The notes under the pieces were generated by a model that searched no databases, had not been told where the DNA came from, and saw nothing but the letters and a program-made list of their open reading frames with translations. Shown here piece by piece: positions 1-7,234 of a stretch of 36,968 nucleotides of DNA. The stretch spans positions 1 through 36,968 of the forward strand of contig CBDUSP010000009.1 in assembly GCA_965370365.1 (NCBI GenBank), in the 5' to 3' direction. Source of the DNA: DAIDHZ01 sp965370365. Lineage in GTDB: Bacteria; Chlamydiota; Chlamydiia; Chlamydiales; SM23-39. The stretch's first letter is position 1; every line of letters begins with the position of its first letter. The position numbers and the translations under genes are program-made.

Positions 1-94
1 CCCCCCCCCTCCCCCCCCCCCCCACCCCACCCCCCGCCCGCCTACCCCCCCCGCCCCCACACCCCCCCCCCCACCCCGCCCCACGCCCCGCGCG
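1..94. other. C-rich low-complexity tract, probable contig-end artefact
   Basis: Almost every base is C, with scattered A, G and T and no regular period. No coding frame, RNA or repeat unit can be read in it. It stops abruptly at the ordinary sequence that starts near position 95. Runs of C (G on the other strand) at the very edge of a sequence are typical of sequencing or assembly error, so I would not treat this as genuine chromosome without read support. Confidence 0.7.
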
Positions 95-137
95 AAAATT
101 TAACAGGATCGCCGCGTCAGCGGATCCTGTTAAATTT
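95..137. repeat. Near-perfect hairpin repeat downstream of rsmI
   Basis: The left arm aaatttaacaggat (96-109) is the exact reverse complement of atcctgttaaattt (124-137). Between them an inner stem ccgc/gcgg (112-115 with 120-123) closes over a GTCA loop. One arm sequence recurs at 240-255, so this is a dispersed repeat rather than a one-off terminator. A T-run follows only the copy at 240-255. It could fold as a transcription terminator for the leftward rsmI transcript or be a mobile palindromic element. Confidence 0.6.
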
Positions 138-180
138 CAAACTGAGAGTTTGCCTCCCAAACCTGTTTCTTCTCGAGCAC

Positions 181-256
181 TATCCTGCCACCGCGTCAGC
201 GGTGATCCTGCCGGCGGAGCCGATCCTGCAAGCGAAGCGGATCCTGTTAAATTTTT
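181..256. repeat. Tandem mini-hairpin repeat array (ATCCTG spacer)
   Basis: The hexamer ATCCTG recurs at 182, 205, 223 and 241 (spacing 23, 18 and 18). Between the copies lie short GC-rich inverted repeats that differ in sequence but keep the fold: ccgc-gtca-gcgg and cggc-gga-gccg style stems. The last unit runs into the tgttaaattt arm shared with the hairpin at 95-137. Conserved spacers with varying, self-complementary inserts suggest a structure-conserved palindromic repeat family. It begins just beyond the rsmI stop codon. Confidence 0.55.
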
Positions 257-266
257 TAAGTGCCCT

Positions 267-1070
267 CTAAAAGTCATGTATCTTTTGGTACACATCACGC
301 TTAGAAATTTTTTGGATTTTTGCAACGCTTTTGATTGCTTCTTTTAAAGAGAATCCGTGAAACTCTTGGAGCATTTCGACGATTTCTTCTAAAGACAGGT
401 CTTCCTCTAAAGAGGAGCCCCCACTGATTGCAAGAACGATTTCTCCCCTAGGTTTTTCTTTTTCAAAGTGAGCAATTAAAGTGTCCGGAGTTCCTCTAAG
501 GCACTCCTCGTAAACTTTTGTCATTTCTCTCAAAACAGCCACATTTGTACTGGAATCGAGCTTTTGAATCTTTTTTAAAGTAGCAAGAAGACGATTGGGA
601 CTTTCAAAAGCAATTGTAGTTCCTGGATATAAAAGTGTCTGTCTTAGCGTTTTTTCAAGTCCGCTTTTGGGGAGAAATCCAATGAATTGAAAGCGTGTTG
701 TATCCATGCCAGATAAAACAAGCGCTTGAATGACGCTGCATGGGCCTGGAATCAAGGTGTAGGGAATCTTTTTTTCAATGCATCCTTGAACCAAGATGGA
801 TCCCGGATCGTTGATGCAAGGGGTTCCTGCATCGGAGATCAGAGCAATGTTTTTTCCTGCCTCTAGATCAGAAAGAAGGCTCTCTAAATTTTTATTTTCA
901 TTGAACTTGTGATAAGAAATGCACTTTTTTTTGATTCCATAGCGATTCAAGAGAATCGAGCTTCTTCGTGTATCTTCGCAGAGGATGAAATCAGCCTCTT
1001 TAAGAGTGTCAAGCGCGCGCTTACTGATGTCGTCGAGATGACCGATAGGAGAGGAAACAATATATAACAA
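267..1070 (-). CDS. rsmI: 16S rRNA (cytidine(1402)-2'-O)-methyltransferase RsmI
   Basis: A 267-residue protein of the tetrapyrrole-methylase-fold SAM-dependent methyltransferases. RsmI methylates the 2'-OH of C1402 in the decoding centre of 16S rRNA. Recognisable family segments are the N-terminal YIVSSPIGHLDDIS (residues 3-16), CEDTRRS (residues 31-37), the glycine-rich ALISDAGTPCINDPG segment and the ESPNRLL segment in the second half. The start is a TTG at 1070, supported by a strong AAGGGGG Shine-Dalgarno sequence a few bases upstream; no in-frame ATG lies near the conserved N-terminus. The length is slightly below the roughly 280 residues usual for the family. It is transcribed away from tRNA-Cys, and its stop codon lies about ten bases from the hairpin repeat array at 181-256. 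Confidence 0.93.
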   Translation of the reverse strand: MLYIVSSPIGHLDDISKRALDTLKEADFILCEDTRRSSILLNRYGIKKKCISYHKFNENKNLESLLSDLEAGKNIALISDAGTPCINDPGSILVQGCIEKKIPYTLIPGPCSVIQALVLSGMDTTRFQFIGFLPKSGLEKTLRQTLLYPGTTIAFESPNRLLATLKKIQKLDSSTNVAVLREMTKVYEECLRGTPDTLIAHFEKEKPRGEIVLAISGGSSLEEDLSLEEIVEMLQEFHGFSLKEAIKSVAKIQKISKRDVYQKIHDF

Positions 1071-1089
1071 AAGACCCCCTTAAAGAAGA

Positions 1090-1160
1090 AGGTGGCACTC
1101 AGAGTCGAACTGAGGGTGGGGGCTTTGCAGGCCCCTGCCTTACCACTTGGCTATGCCACC
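1090..1160 (-). tRNA. tRNA-Cys (anticodon GCA)
   Basis: Read on the minus strand, the 71-nt sequence folds as a cloverleaf. The acceptor stem pairs GGTGGCA with TGCCACC, the D-loop contains AAGTGGTAA, the anticodon loop is CTGCAAA with anticodon GCA, and the T-arm contains GTTCGACTC. The discriminator base is U (position 1090), the identity element expected for tRNA-Cys. CCA is not encoded. Confidence 0.95.
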
Positions 1161-1203
1161 ACATTCTTGGGGTTCACATTATGCGATAAGTTCGGAAATG
1201 GGG

Positions 1204-2781
1204 TCAATTGCTTTTGTCATAGATGAGGAGATAGCCTCCTTGCCCAGCCTCTTCAAGGACCGTCTTTGTGTCCACAGGCTGTATTGTTGAGTCATTGGCT
1301 TTAACGAAAGAGCTAGAGCCATCCTTGTTAAACTTCCTTACATAGGCTACATAATGGCGGGAACTAGGAATGTGACGGATAACAGAGCGAAGGCGATAGG
1401 TGGGGTTTTCCTTGTTTTCAAAAAAATCTGAGGATAAGGTCAACTTTTCAGAAACATTCTCAATAGCTCCCCCGACAAAATCTTTTTGATCATCTGACTG
1501 TACCTGGAACCTGCCTACTTGGATCATGAGTTCTTCTGGGGCTCTTGTGAGAACTTGTTTTTGAGAAGTTACGGTTAACTCTCTTGTCACAACTTCTTCT
1601 ATGTTCTTTTCCCTAGGAACGCATATTTCACGCTTTAGTTGAATGTTTTTATTTTCCTGGGTAAAGGATTGCGTGACGAGTTGATCGAAAGTTTGTCCAG
1701 ATTGTATTTTTGTCTGTTCAATTGTTGGGTGCAGTGTGAGCATTCCTGAATAGGGGTCTTTTGTTGCCGTCTCCTCAACAACGGTTGCTCCAGAAGGTAC
1801 TGCATCCTCACTGTCTTCTTGCTTATATGTATACTCAGTATACGTCTGAACAGCTGTGTTAGGCATAAATTCTCTTAAAAAAGCAATGAGCTCTTGTGGG
1901 TCTTGTGTAAGTAGTATCCCATCAGAAAACCAAGCGGGTTTTTTCTTCTTGAGAAAGTCTACAAATGATTGAAGATCGATAGATTCTTTTGTTTCGTAAT
2001 CATTGATTAACTTGAGGAGGATTTGAGTGCCTTCGTTATTCTGTTTTTCTAGGGCGGCTTTTTGATAGATCAGCCAGCCTTGAATGACACTTGCGATGAA
2101 GCATGTATTTCCTGTGTTTCGGATGGGACGGGTTAATGTATGAATTGCGTCAAGAGGTACTGTCTTGTCTGCTTTTTTGGTAGGGATTAAACGGGAGCTC
2201 AAAATGTTAATTTTGTAATCTGCATACAGTTTTACAAGAGCGTTGACTGTGTCACTTTTGATTACGATTGGTTGTTTCTTTGCTTCGGAACTTCCTCGGC
2301 CTTGAGGAGTTTCGATTTTCATGGAATTGTCATCTGGGTCCAGTGTGAGCGTGAGTGTATTGACTCCAGCGGGGATGTCTTTTTGTGCCTTCAAGATTTT
2401 TTCATATGACTGCACGATATTTTCCCATTGATCGATAGTTGTTGTCTCAGGAAGGTCTTGCTTTACCGTATATGTATGTCCTCCCCACTGAAGGGTTGCT
2501 TCCCAAGTTTTGGTTTGATCTGTAGGAGTTTTCTGGGTCGATGTAGTTGCCTTCGCCTCTGTCTGCGGCACATGTGGGAAGGTGATGTGATGAGATGAGG
2601 GAGGTTCTCGAGAGTCCTGTGTGGCGCATGTTGTATTTGAAGAAGATGTCAAGACTGCATTGGTCAGGAAGGCGGCTGTAGTTTTGTGGGACTGCGTGTT
2701 TTGTGGAGAGGAGGTCGTTCCTAGTTCCTTCCACTTGTGCTCACTTATATTGCAACCAAATAAACTTGCAAGTATATTCAT
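1204..2781 (-). CDS. USP-type (peptidase C19-like) deubiquitinase, candidate secreted effector
   Basis: A 525-residue protein with the catalytic boxes of ubiquitin-specific proteases. The Cys box NTGNTCFIASVIQ has nucleophile Cys227 (compare NLGNTCYMNS in eukaryotic USPs). A LMIQVGRFQVQ segment matches the USP 'LxxxLKRF' strand. The His box RHYVAYVRK has His476, followed by KANDS (Asp497 as third catalytic residue) and the terminal GGYLLIYDK strand, which matches the USP 'AYxLFY' end. Residues 1-95 are Ser/Thr/Gln-rich and look disordered. Residues 96-210 form a separate unassigned region. The zinc-binding CxxC pairs of many USPs are not evident. USPs cleave ubiquitin from eukaryotic proteins, so a bacterial copy would act in the host cell. 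No Sec signal is visible; delivery by type III secretion is inference. It is monocistronic, with its own promoter at 2812-2841. Confidence 0.82.
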   Translation of the reverse strand: MNILASLFGCNISEHKWKELGTTSSPQNTQSHKTTAAFLTNAVLTSSSNTTCATQDSREPPSSHHITFPHVPQTEAKATTSTQKTPTDQTKTWEATLQWGGHTYTVKQDLPETTTIDQWENIVQSYEKILKAQKDIPAGVNTLTLTLDPDDNSMKIETPQGRGSSEAKKQPIVIKSDTVNALVKLYADYKINILSSRLIPTKKADKTVPLDAIHTLTRPIRNTGNTCFIASVIQGWLIYQKAALEKQNNEGTQILLKLINDYETKESIDLQSFVDFLKKKKPAWFSDGILLTQDPQELIAFLREFMPNTAVQTYTEYTYKQEDSEDAVPSGATVVEETATKDPYSGMLTLHPTIEQTKIQSGQTFDQLVTQSFTQENKNIQLKREICVPREKNIEEVVTRELTVTSQKQVLTRAPEELMIQVGRFQVQSDDQKDFVGGAIENVSEKLTLSSDFFENKENPTYRLRSVIRHIPSSRHYVAYVRKFNKDGSSSFVKANDSTIQPVDTKTVLEEAGQGGYLLIYDKSN

Positions 2782-2811
2782 TATTATCTTCTTTTGTTTT
2801 CTGTTGGTATA

Positions 2812-2841
2812 ATTATATCACATTTCTACATCTAAAAACAA
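2812..2841 (-). promoter_or_regulatory. Sigma70-type promoter of the USP-like gene
   Basis: On the minus strand there is a perfect TATAAT (2817 to 2812), preceded at 18 nt by TTGTTT (2841 to 2836). Transcription would start roughly 25-30 nt upstream of the ATG at 2781. An AGAAG Shine-Dalgarno-like sequence lies about 7 nt before that ATG. The region is strongly AT-rich. Confidence 0.55.
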
Positions 2842-2869
2842 TATAGTTATAGTTTTCTTTCTGAGTTAG

Positions 2870-2897
2870 TTGATTATTTTTAACTCTTTGATAATAA
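2870..2897 (+). promoter_or_regulatory. Weak candidate promoter for the mur/fts operon
   Basis: TTGATT (2870-2875) and TAATAA (2892-2897) are separated by 16 nt and lie about 100 nt upstream of the murF start. They sit in the only sizeable gap before the eight-gene operon. The -10 match is poor and the spacing short, so this is a suggestion only. Confidence 0.28.
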
Positions 2898-2994
2898 GTG
2901 CGTTATAGGTGTCGTTCTTTGCTCGGCAAAAACTTTTAAAAATTCTTTGTTTTCTATCCGGTGGGTTCTGTATTTTCGGGGGATAGGAGTTTTT

Positions 2995-4197
2995 GTGAAA
3001 CATCCATTAATTCACGATCTTAATGTTCAAGTGTCTGGTTATCAGATGGATAGCAGGCTTGTTCGGTCGGGGGATCTCTTTTTTGCGATTGTTGGGGAGA
3101 AAAGCGATGGGCACGACTTTTTAGAAAAAGTGGCTTCAAAGGGAGCCTCTGGCGCTGTTGTGTCAAAGAATTATTTGGGTCCAAGCTATGGTTTGAAGCT
3201 GCTGCGTGTAGATAATGTCGGAGAGTCTTTAAGGGAAATGGCAAGGATTTCTTTGAAAAAAGCCCCGGTTCCTGTGATCGCGGTGACAGGCTCTGTTGGC
3301 AAGACAACGACAAAAGACTTTATCGCCACCCTTTTGGAGGCGAAATATCGGGTTGGAAAAACCGTTGGAAGTCAAAACTCAAAGCTCACGCTCCCTTTGA
3401 CAATTTTAAATCGCGCATCCGACATCGAAGTTCTTATTTTAGAAATGGGCATGAGCGAAATGGGTGATTTAAAGCGGCTTATTTCCATTGCTCCGCCAAC
3501 AATTGCGGTTCTTACAAAAGTTGCCCTCGTTCATGCAGTATCTTTCCCTGGAGGGCTTGCAGAAATTGCAAAAGCAAAAGCAGAAATCTTTTCTCATCCA
3601 GAGACAAAGATAGCGATCTCTAATCAGGCAAAAGAGCACATCCCTTTTTCATCTAAAGATGTGCTGCATTTTTCTGAACTTCCTTTTAAAGAAGACCATT
3701 TTTTGCACAATCTTGCCGCCGCCGTTTGCGTTGCAAAAAAGATGGGTTTAAGTGAGGCGCAAATCCTCTCTCAAATCCCAAAACTGACCCTTCCAAAGAT
3801 GCGTTTTGAGCGGATTGAAAAAAGAGGAGTTCTTTTTATTAACGATGCGTATAATGCCGGCCCCGAGTCGATGAAAGCCGCTCTAAAAAGCGTTCAAAAG
3901 ATCAAGGCAAAGGGAAAAAAGATTGCAGTCTTAGGCTCGATGAAAGATCTCGGCGATTTTTGTGAGCAGTCTCATGAACAAGTGGGATTGTATGCTGGAG
4001 AAGTGGTGGATCATCTCCTTGCATTTGGTGTGGAGGCTGAGATGCTTTTTAAGGCTTTTTTGGAGTCGAAAAAACCAGCTGAGTTTTTCTTAGAGAAAGA
4101 TCTGCTTAAAAAGCGATTAAAAGAGATTATCAATGAGGGAGATGTTGTGCTTGTCAAAGGTTCTCGCTCCCTTCAAATGGAACAAGTGATCGAATAA
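2995..4197 (+). CDS. murF: UDP-N-acetylmuramoyl-tripeptide--D-alanyl-D-alanine ligase
   Basis: A Mur ligase that adds D-Ala-D-Ala to UDP-MurNAc-tripeptide in the cytoplasm, completing the pentapeptide precursor. An N-terminal substrate-binding domain carries the SGDLFFAIVGEKSDGHDF motif. The ATP P-loop TGSVGKTT is at about residues 98-105, followed by the central-domain LEMGMSEMGD motif and a C-terminal domain starting near NDAYNAGPESM. The frame is open from a TTG at 2947, but I place the start at GTG 2995 because AGGAG lies 5 nt upstream and nothing comparable precedes 2947. That gives 400 residues with a short N-terminus. It is the first gene of the cell-wall operon; its stop codon overlaps the mraY start by one base. 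Confidence 0.92.
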   Translation: MKHPLIHDLNVQVSGYQMDSRLVRSGDLFFAIVGEKSDGHDFLEKVASKGASGAVVSKNYLGPSYGLKLLRVDNVGESLREMARISLKKAPVPVIAVTGSVGKTTTKDFIATLLEAKYRVGKTVGSQNSKLTLPLTILNRASDIEVLILEMGMSEMGDLKRLISIAPPTIAVLTKVALVHAVSFPGGLAEIAKAKAEIFSHPETKIAISNQAKEHIPFSSKDVLHFSELPFKEDHFLHNLAAAVCVAKKMGLSEAQILSQIPKLTLPKMRFERIEKRGVLFINDAYNAGPESMKAALKSVQKIKAKGKKIAVLGSMKDLGDFCEQSHEQVGLYAGEVVDHLLAFGVEAEMLFKAFLESKKPAEFFLEKDLLKKRLKEIINEGDVVLVKGSRSLQMEQVIE

Positions 4198-5411
4198 TGC
4201 TTCTTTGGATTCTAAACTACTTGGTAGCCTCTCTGCATTTGAAAATCCCCTCCGCATTTGCCTATTTTTCTACACGGATGATTTTTGCTGCGATCACATC
4301 TCTTCTTTTGACCATTTTTCTGGGCCCTCGTTTTATCAAAAAACTCTACGAACTAAAAATTGGCCAGCCGATTCGCTCCCTTAAAGAAGTCCCCCTTTTA
4401 GCGGAACTTCATGGAAAGAAAAAAGACACGCCGACGATGGGCGGGATCCTCATTCTCTCTTCTATGGTCATTTCTCTTTTTCTCTGGATGGACTTGAAAA
4501 ATGTGTTCACCTGGATCTTGCTTTTGACGACGCTTGTTTTAGGATTCCTTGGCGCGTGCGATGACTACTTAAAGCTTCGATACAAAAATAGTAAGGGCAT
4601 AAAGCCGCGCATTAAAATGATCTGTCAGGTTGGATTTTCCGCGCTTGTTGCTCTCTATCTTCTTTTTCCTGGGAGTTTTTCTCCTTCGGTACATCTTCCT
4701 GCTGCCAAAGAGCAAGTGATGACAGTGGATAGCTCCAAAAAAATGCACATCCAAACAACGACCTACTCGTTTCAAGAGTATATGGGACGGTTGTACATTC
4801 CCTTTTTCAAGGATCCCGTTTTGGTTTTTGATGGGCTTTTTAAAATTCTGGCTCTTTTATTCTTTGTGATTGTAATCACGGGCTCTTCGAACGCGGTTAA
4901 TTTAACAGATGGGCTCGATGGACTTGCATCCGGCTGTTTAGTGATGGTCTCTGTTGTCCTTGCATTATTTGCGTTTCTTTCAAATCACATCGATCTTGCG
5001 CGCTATTTACACATTTTATACATCGAGGGAAGCGGGGAGATCGGTGTTTATTTAATGGCGCTTGCTGGCGCGGCTCTTGGGTTTTTGTGGTATAACGGCT
5101 ATCCAGCCCAAGTATTTATGGGAGATACGGGATCTTTAGCTCTTGGCGGAATTTTGGGAGTTTCCGCAGTGCTGCTTCGAAGAGAGGTGATTCTGGCCAT
5201 TGCGGGAGTCATTTTTGTTGCAGAGGCGCTCTCTGTCATTTTGCAGGTGATTAGTTATCGATATAGAAATAAAAAAAGAGTGTTTCTCTGCTCTCCACTT
5301 CATCACCATTTTGAATATAAAGGATGGCCAGAGAGTAAGGTCGTGATTCGGTTTTGGATCATTGGTCTTCTCTTTGCGATCATCGCAATTGCATCCTTGA
5401 AGTTCCAATGA
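4197..5411 (+). CDS. mraY: Phospho-N-acetylmuramoyl-pentapeptide-transferase
   Basis: A polytopic inner-membrane enzyme that transfers phospho-MurNAc-pentapeptide to undecaprenyl phosphate, giving lipid I. Signature motifs are present: KKKDTPTMGG (74-83), the Mg-binding CDDYLK (Asp122/Asp123), NLTDGLDG (235-242), the MGDTGSLALGG loop and the C-terminal LHHHFEYKGWPE. At 404 residues it exceeds the roughly 360 typical of the family. The excess lies mainly in an insert at about residues 160-206, between membrane segments, that looks like an enlarged loop. Its ATG overlaps the murF stop (TAATG) and its stop overlaps the murD start (ATGA), which suggests translational coupling. Confidence 0.96.
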   Translation: MLLWILNYLVASLHLKIPSAFAYFSTRMIFAAITSLLLTIFLGPRFIKKLYELKIGQPIRSLKEVPLLAELHGKKKDTPTMGGILILSSMVISLFLWMDLKNVFTWILLLTTLVLGFLGACDDYLKLRYKNSKGIKPRIKMICQVGFSALVALYLLFPGSFSPSVHLPAAKEQVMTVDSSKKMHIQTTTYSFQEYMGRLYIPFFKDPVLVFDGLFKILALLFFVIVITGSSNAVNLTDGLDGLASGCLVMVSVVLALFAFLSNHIDLARYLHILYIEGSGEIGVYLMALAGAALGFLWYNGYPAQVFMGDTGSLALGGILGVSAVLLRREVILAIAGVIFVAEALSVILQVISYRYRNKKRVFLCSPLHHHFEYKGWPESKVVIRFWIIGLLFAIIAIASLKFQ

Positions 5412-6574
5412 AATATCTTGTTTTCGGTCTTGGCATTAGTGGGAAAGCAGCTGCAGAGTATCTTCTCTCAAAAAACGAGAGTGTCATTGGTGTCGATAGA
5501 AAAGTAAAAAAAGTTCCCGGACTTAAAATCTATGATGAGGACGTTTCTTTAGAAGGAATCGATTGCCTGATTGTATCTCCCGGAATTCCTCCTTCTCATC
5601 CTCTTGTTAGAGAAGCTGGAATAAGAAAAATCGAAGTAATAAGCGAAGCGGCTTTTGCCCTTAAACAGATTCAGAATCGATGCATTGGCATTACAGGGTC
5701 CAATGGGAAAACAACGACGACGCTTCTTATCAATCACGTGCTAAACCTTTCCGGAATTCCTGCTAGAGCTGTTGGAAACGTGGGTGTTGGCCTATCCACT
5801 GTTTTGATGGATGGAAACCCAGATGAGATCCTCGTTATCGAGCTGAGCTCTTTTCAGCTCGAACTGTTAAACATTCCCTGTTTGGACTTCGCTCTTCTTT
5901 TAAACATCTCAGAGAATCATTTAGATCGCTATTTTTCGATGCAAGAATATGTGAGAGCCAAAGTATCCATTCAAAACTGCTTAAAAGAACATGGGATTTT
6001 GTTTGCCTCTAAAGAATTGGTACGTGAATATGGCATCAATGCAAGAGTCTATGAAAATGCTGCTTTGGCAATTTGTCAGCAATTTGGTATAACAGAGGAG
6101 AGGTTTCACCGCTCAGCGTTAAGTTTTGAGAAACCGCCGCATCGCCTTGAGAAAGTAGACGTAAGACATGGGGTGACTATCTACAATGATAGCAAGTCCA
6201 CAAATGTTGCGTCGACGATGTATGCGGTAAGAGAGCTTTCGGGAGCGATTGTTCTGATTGTTGGAGGCTCTGATAAGGGGTCCTCTTACGCTCCTTGGGT
6301 CAACTGTTTTAAGGGAAAAGTAAAACATATAATTGCCTATGGATCTGCAAGAGAGAAGATAGAACAAGAGATTGGCTCTATGTGTAGACTTACAAAAGTA
6401 AGCCTGTTTGAGGACGCTGTGAAAATGGCATTGAATTTGAGTCAAAAAGGAGATACGGTATTATTATCGCCGGGATGCTCAAGCTACGATCAGTTCGATA
6501 ATTTTGAGCGGCGAGGGGATATGTTCAAAGAGTTAGTACTAGAGGGAAAATGGATCGCAAAAAAACAATTCTAA
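5408..6574 (+). CDS. murD: UDP-N-acetylmuramoyl-L-alanine--D-glutamate ligase
   Basis: The cytoplasmic Mur ligase that adds D-glutamate to UDP-MurNAc-L-Ala. The N-terminal Rossmann segment KYLVFGLGISGKAAA opens the protein. The ATP P-loop TGSNGKTT is at residues 96-103, the central domain has ELSSFQLE and NISENHLDRY, and the C-terminal domain has YNDSKSTN and SPGCSSYDQFDNFERRGD. The total of 388 residues is a little shorter than E. coli MurD. The frame extends upstream to 5354, but the ATG at 5408 begins exactly at the conserved nucleotide-binding strand and forms an ATGA overlap with mraY. The 3' end overlaps the LysM-protein gene by 25 nt. Confidence 0.96.
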   Translation: MKYLVFGLGISGKAAAEYLLSKNESVIGVDRKVKKVPGLKIYDEDVSLEGIDCLIVSPGIPPSHPLVREAGIRKIEVISEAAFALKQIQNRCIGITGSNGKTTTTLLINHVLNLSGIPARAVGNVGVGLSTVLMDGNPDEILVIELSSFQLELLNIPCLDFALLLNISENHLDRYFSMQEYVRAKVSIQNCLKEHGILFASKELVREYGINARVYENAALAICQQFGITEERFHRSALSFEKPPHRLEKVDVRHGVTIYNDSKSTNVASTMYAVRELSGAIVLIVGGSDKGSSYAPWVNCFKGKVKHIIAYGSAREKIEQEIGSMCRLTKVSLFEDAVKMALNLSQKGDTVLLSPGCSSYDQFDNFERRGDMFKELVLEGKWIAKKQF

Positions 6575-7233
6575 TTGCAGTGATAGTTAACGCGGGGCTT
6601 TTAGTTGTCCTCTTTGTTGCTGCGCTCTCTTCGCAAGATGAGATAGGTTCTCAAGAGATTGCAACGACGGAGGTAACTGCTGTCAATGAGCCGCTCTTTT
6701 CGGGACATGTGGACCCAGGTTTGCAAAGTCAAGTTGTGCAAGTGCCTTCTATTCAGAAAATTCCTCTGGCGGTCCCAGAAGAGACAAAAGCGCCTCCAAT
6801 TACGCATCGTCTTCCTCCTCCAGAACAAGAAAAAAATCCAAAACCGACTCCTGTTTCTCGAGATATACCGAAATCTTCTGTTGTCGAGGTAACGGTGAAA
6901 AAGGGAGATAGTCTTGCAAAGATTGCAAAAGCGAATAACACAACAGTCGAGCAAATCACCAAGACAAACAACCTCTCCGGAAGCTTTTTGAAAATTGGTC
7001 AGGTATTAAAGTTGCCCGATCACAAATCGGTGGCGAACAAACCAACACCCGCCCCTGTCCTTGATGAGAAAGGGACGACATCTCCTGAATACTACACGGT
7101 TAAAGTAGGAGATAATCCCTGGGGGATCGCGGTGAAGCACCACATGAAGATGGAAGATCTCTTAAGACTCAACCACCTAAATGAGGAAAAGGCGCGCAAA
7201 CTAAAGCCTGGCGATCACCTGAGAATTCGTTAA
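6550..7233 (+). CDS. nlpD: Membrane-anchored double-LysM peptidoglycan-binding protein (NlpD-like)
   Basis: A 227-residue protein with one N-terminal membrane segment (about residues 7-26), which could be an uncleaved anchor or signal, then a Pro-rich linker (about 67-110) and two LysM modules. The modules are at 113-156 (VTVKKGDSLAKIAKANNTTV) and 181-226 (YYTVKVGDNPWGIAVKHHM). The position between murD and ftsW matches the gene called nlpD in Chlamydia. No M23 peptidase (LytM) domain follows the second LysM, so it could bind peptidoglycan but would not itself cleave or activate through a LytM domain. It probably positions division or amidase factors at the septum. The start is embedded in murD. 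Confidence 0.8.
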   Translation: MDRKKTILIAVIVNAGLLVVLFVAALSSQDEIGSQEIATTEVTAVNEPLFSGHVDPGLQSQVVQVPSIQKIPLAVPEETKAPPITHRLPPPEQEKNPKPTPVSRDIPKSSVVEVTVKKGDSLAKIAKANNTTVEQITKTNNLSGSFLKIGQVLKLPDHKSVANKPTPAPVLDEKGTTSPEYYTVKVGDNPWGIAVKHHMKMEDLLRLNHLNEEKARKLKPGDHLRIR

Positions 7234-7234
7234 G

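Noticed and set aside
137..347. Two ORFs of about 62-65 residues across the hairpin array
   Set aside because: They are open only because the repeat units lack stops; they overlap the rsmI 3' end and have no ribosome binding site.
2947..2994. Upstream extension of murF from TTG 2947
   Set aside because: No Shine-Dalgarno near 2947, while GTG 2995 follows AGGAG at 5 nt; the extra residues are hydrophobic and not seen in MurF.
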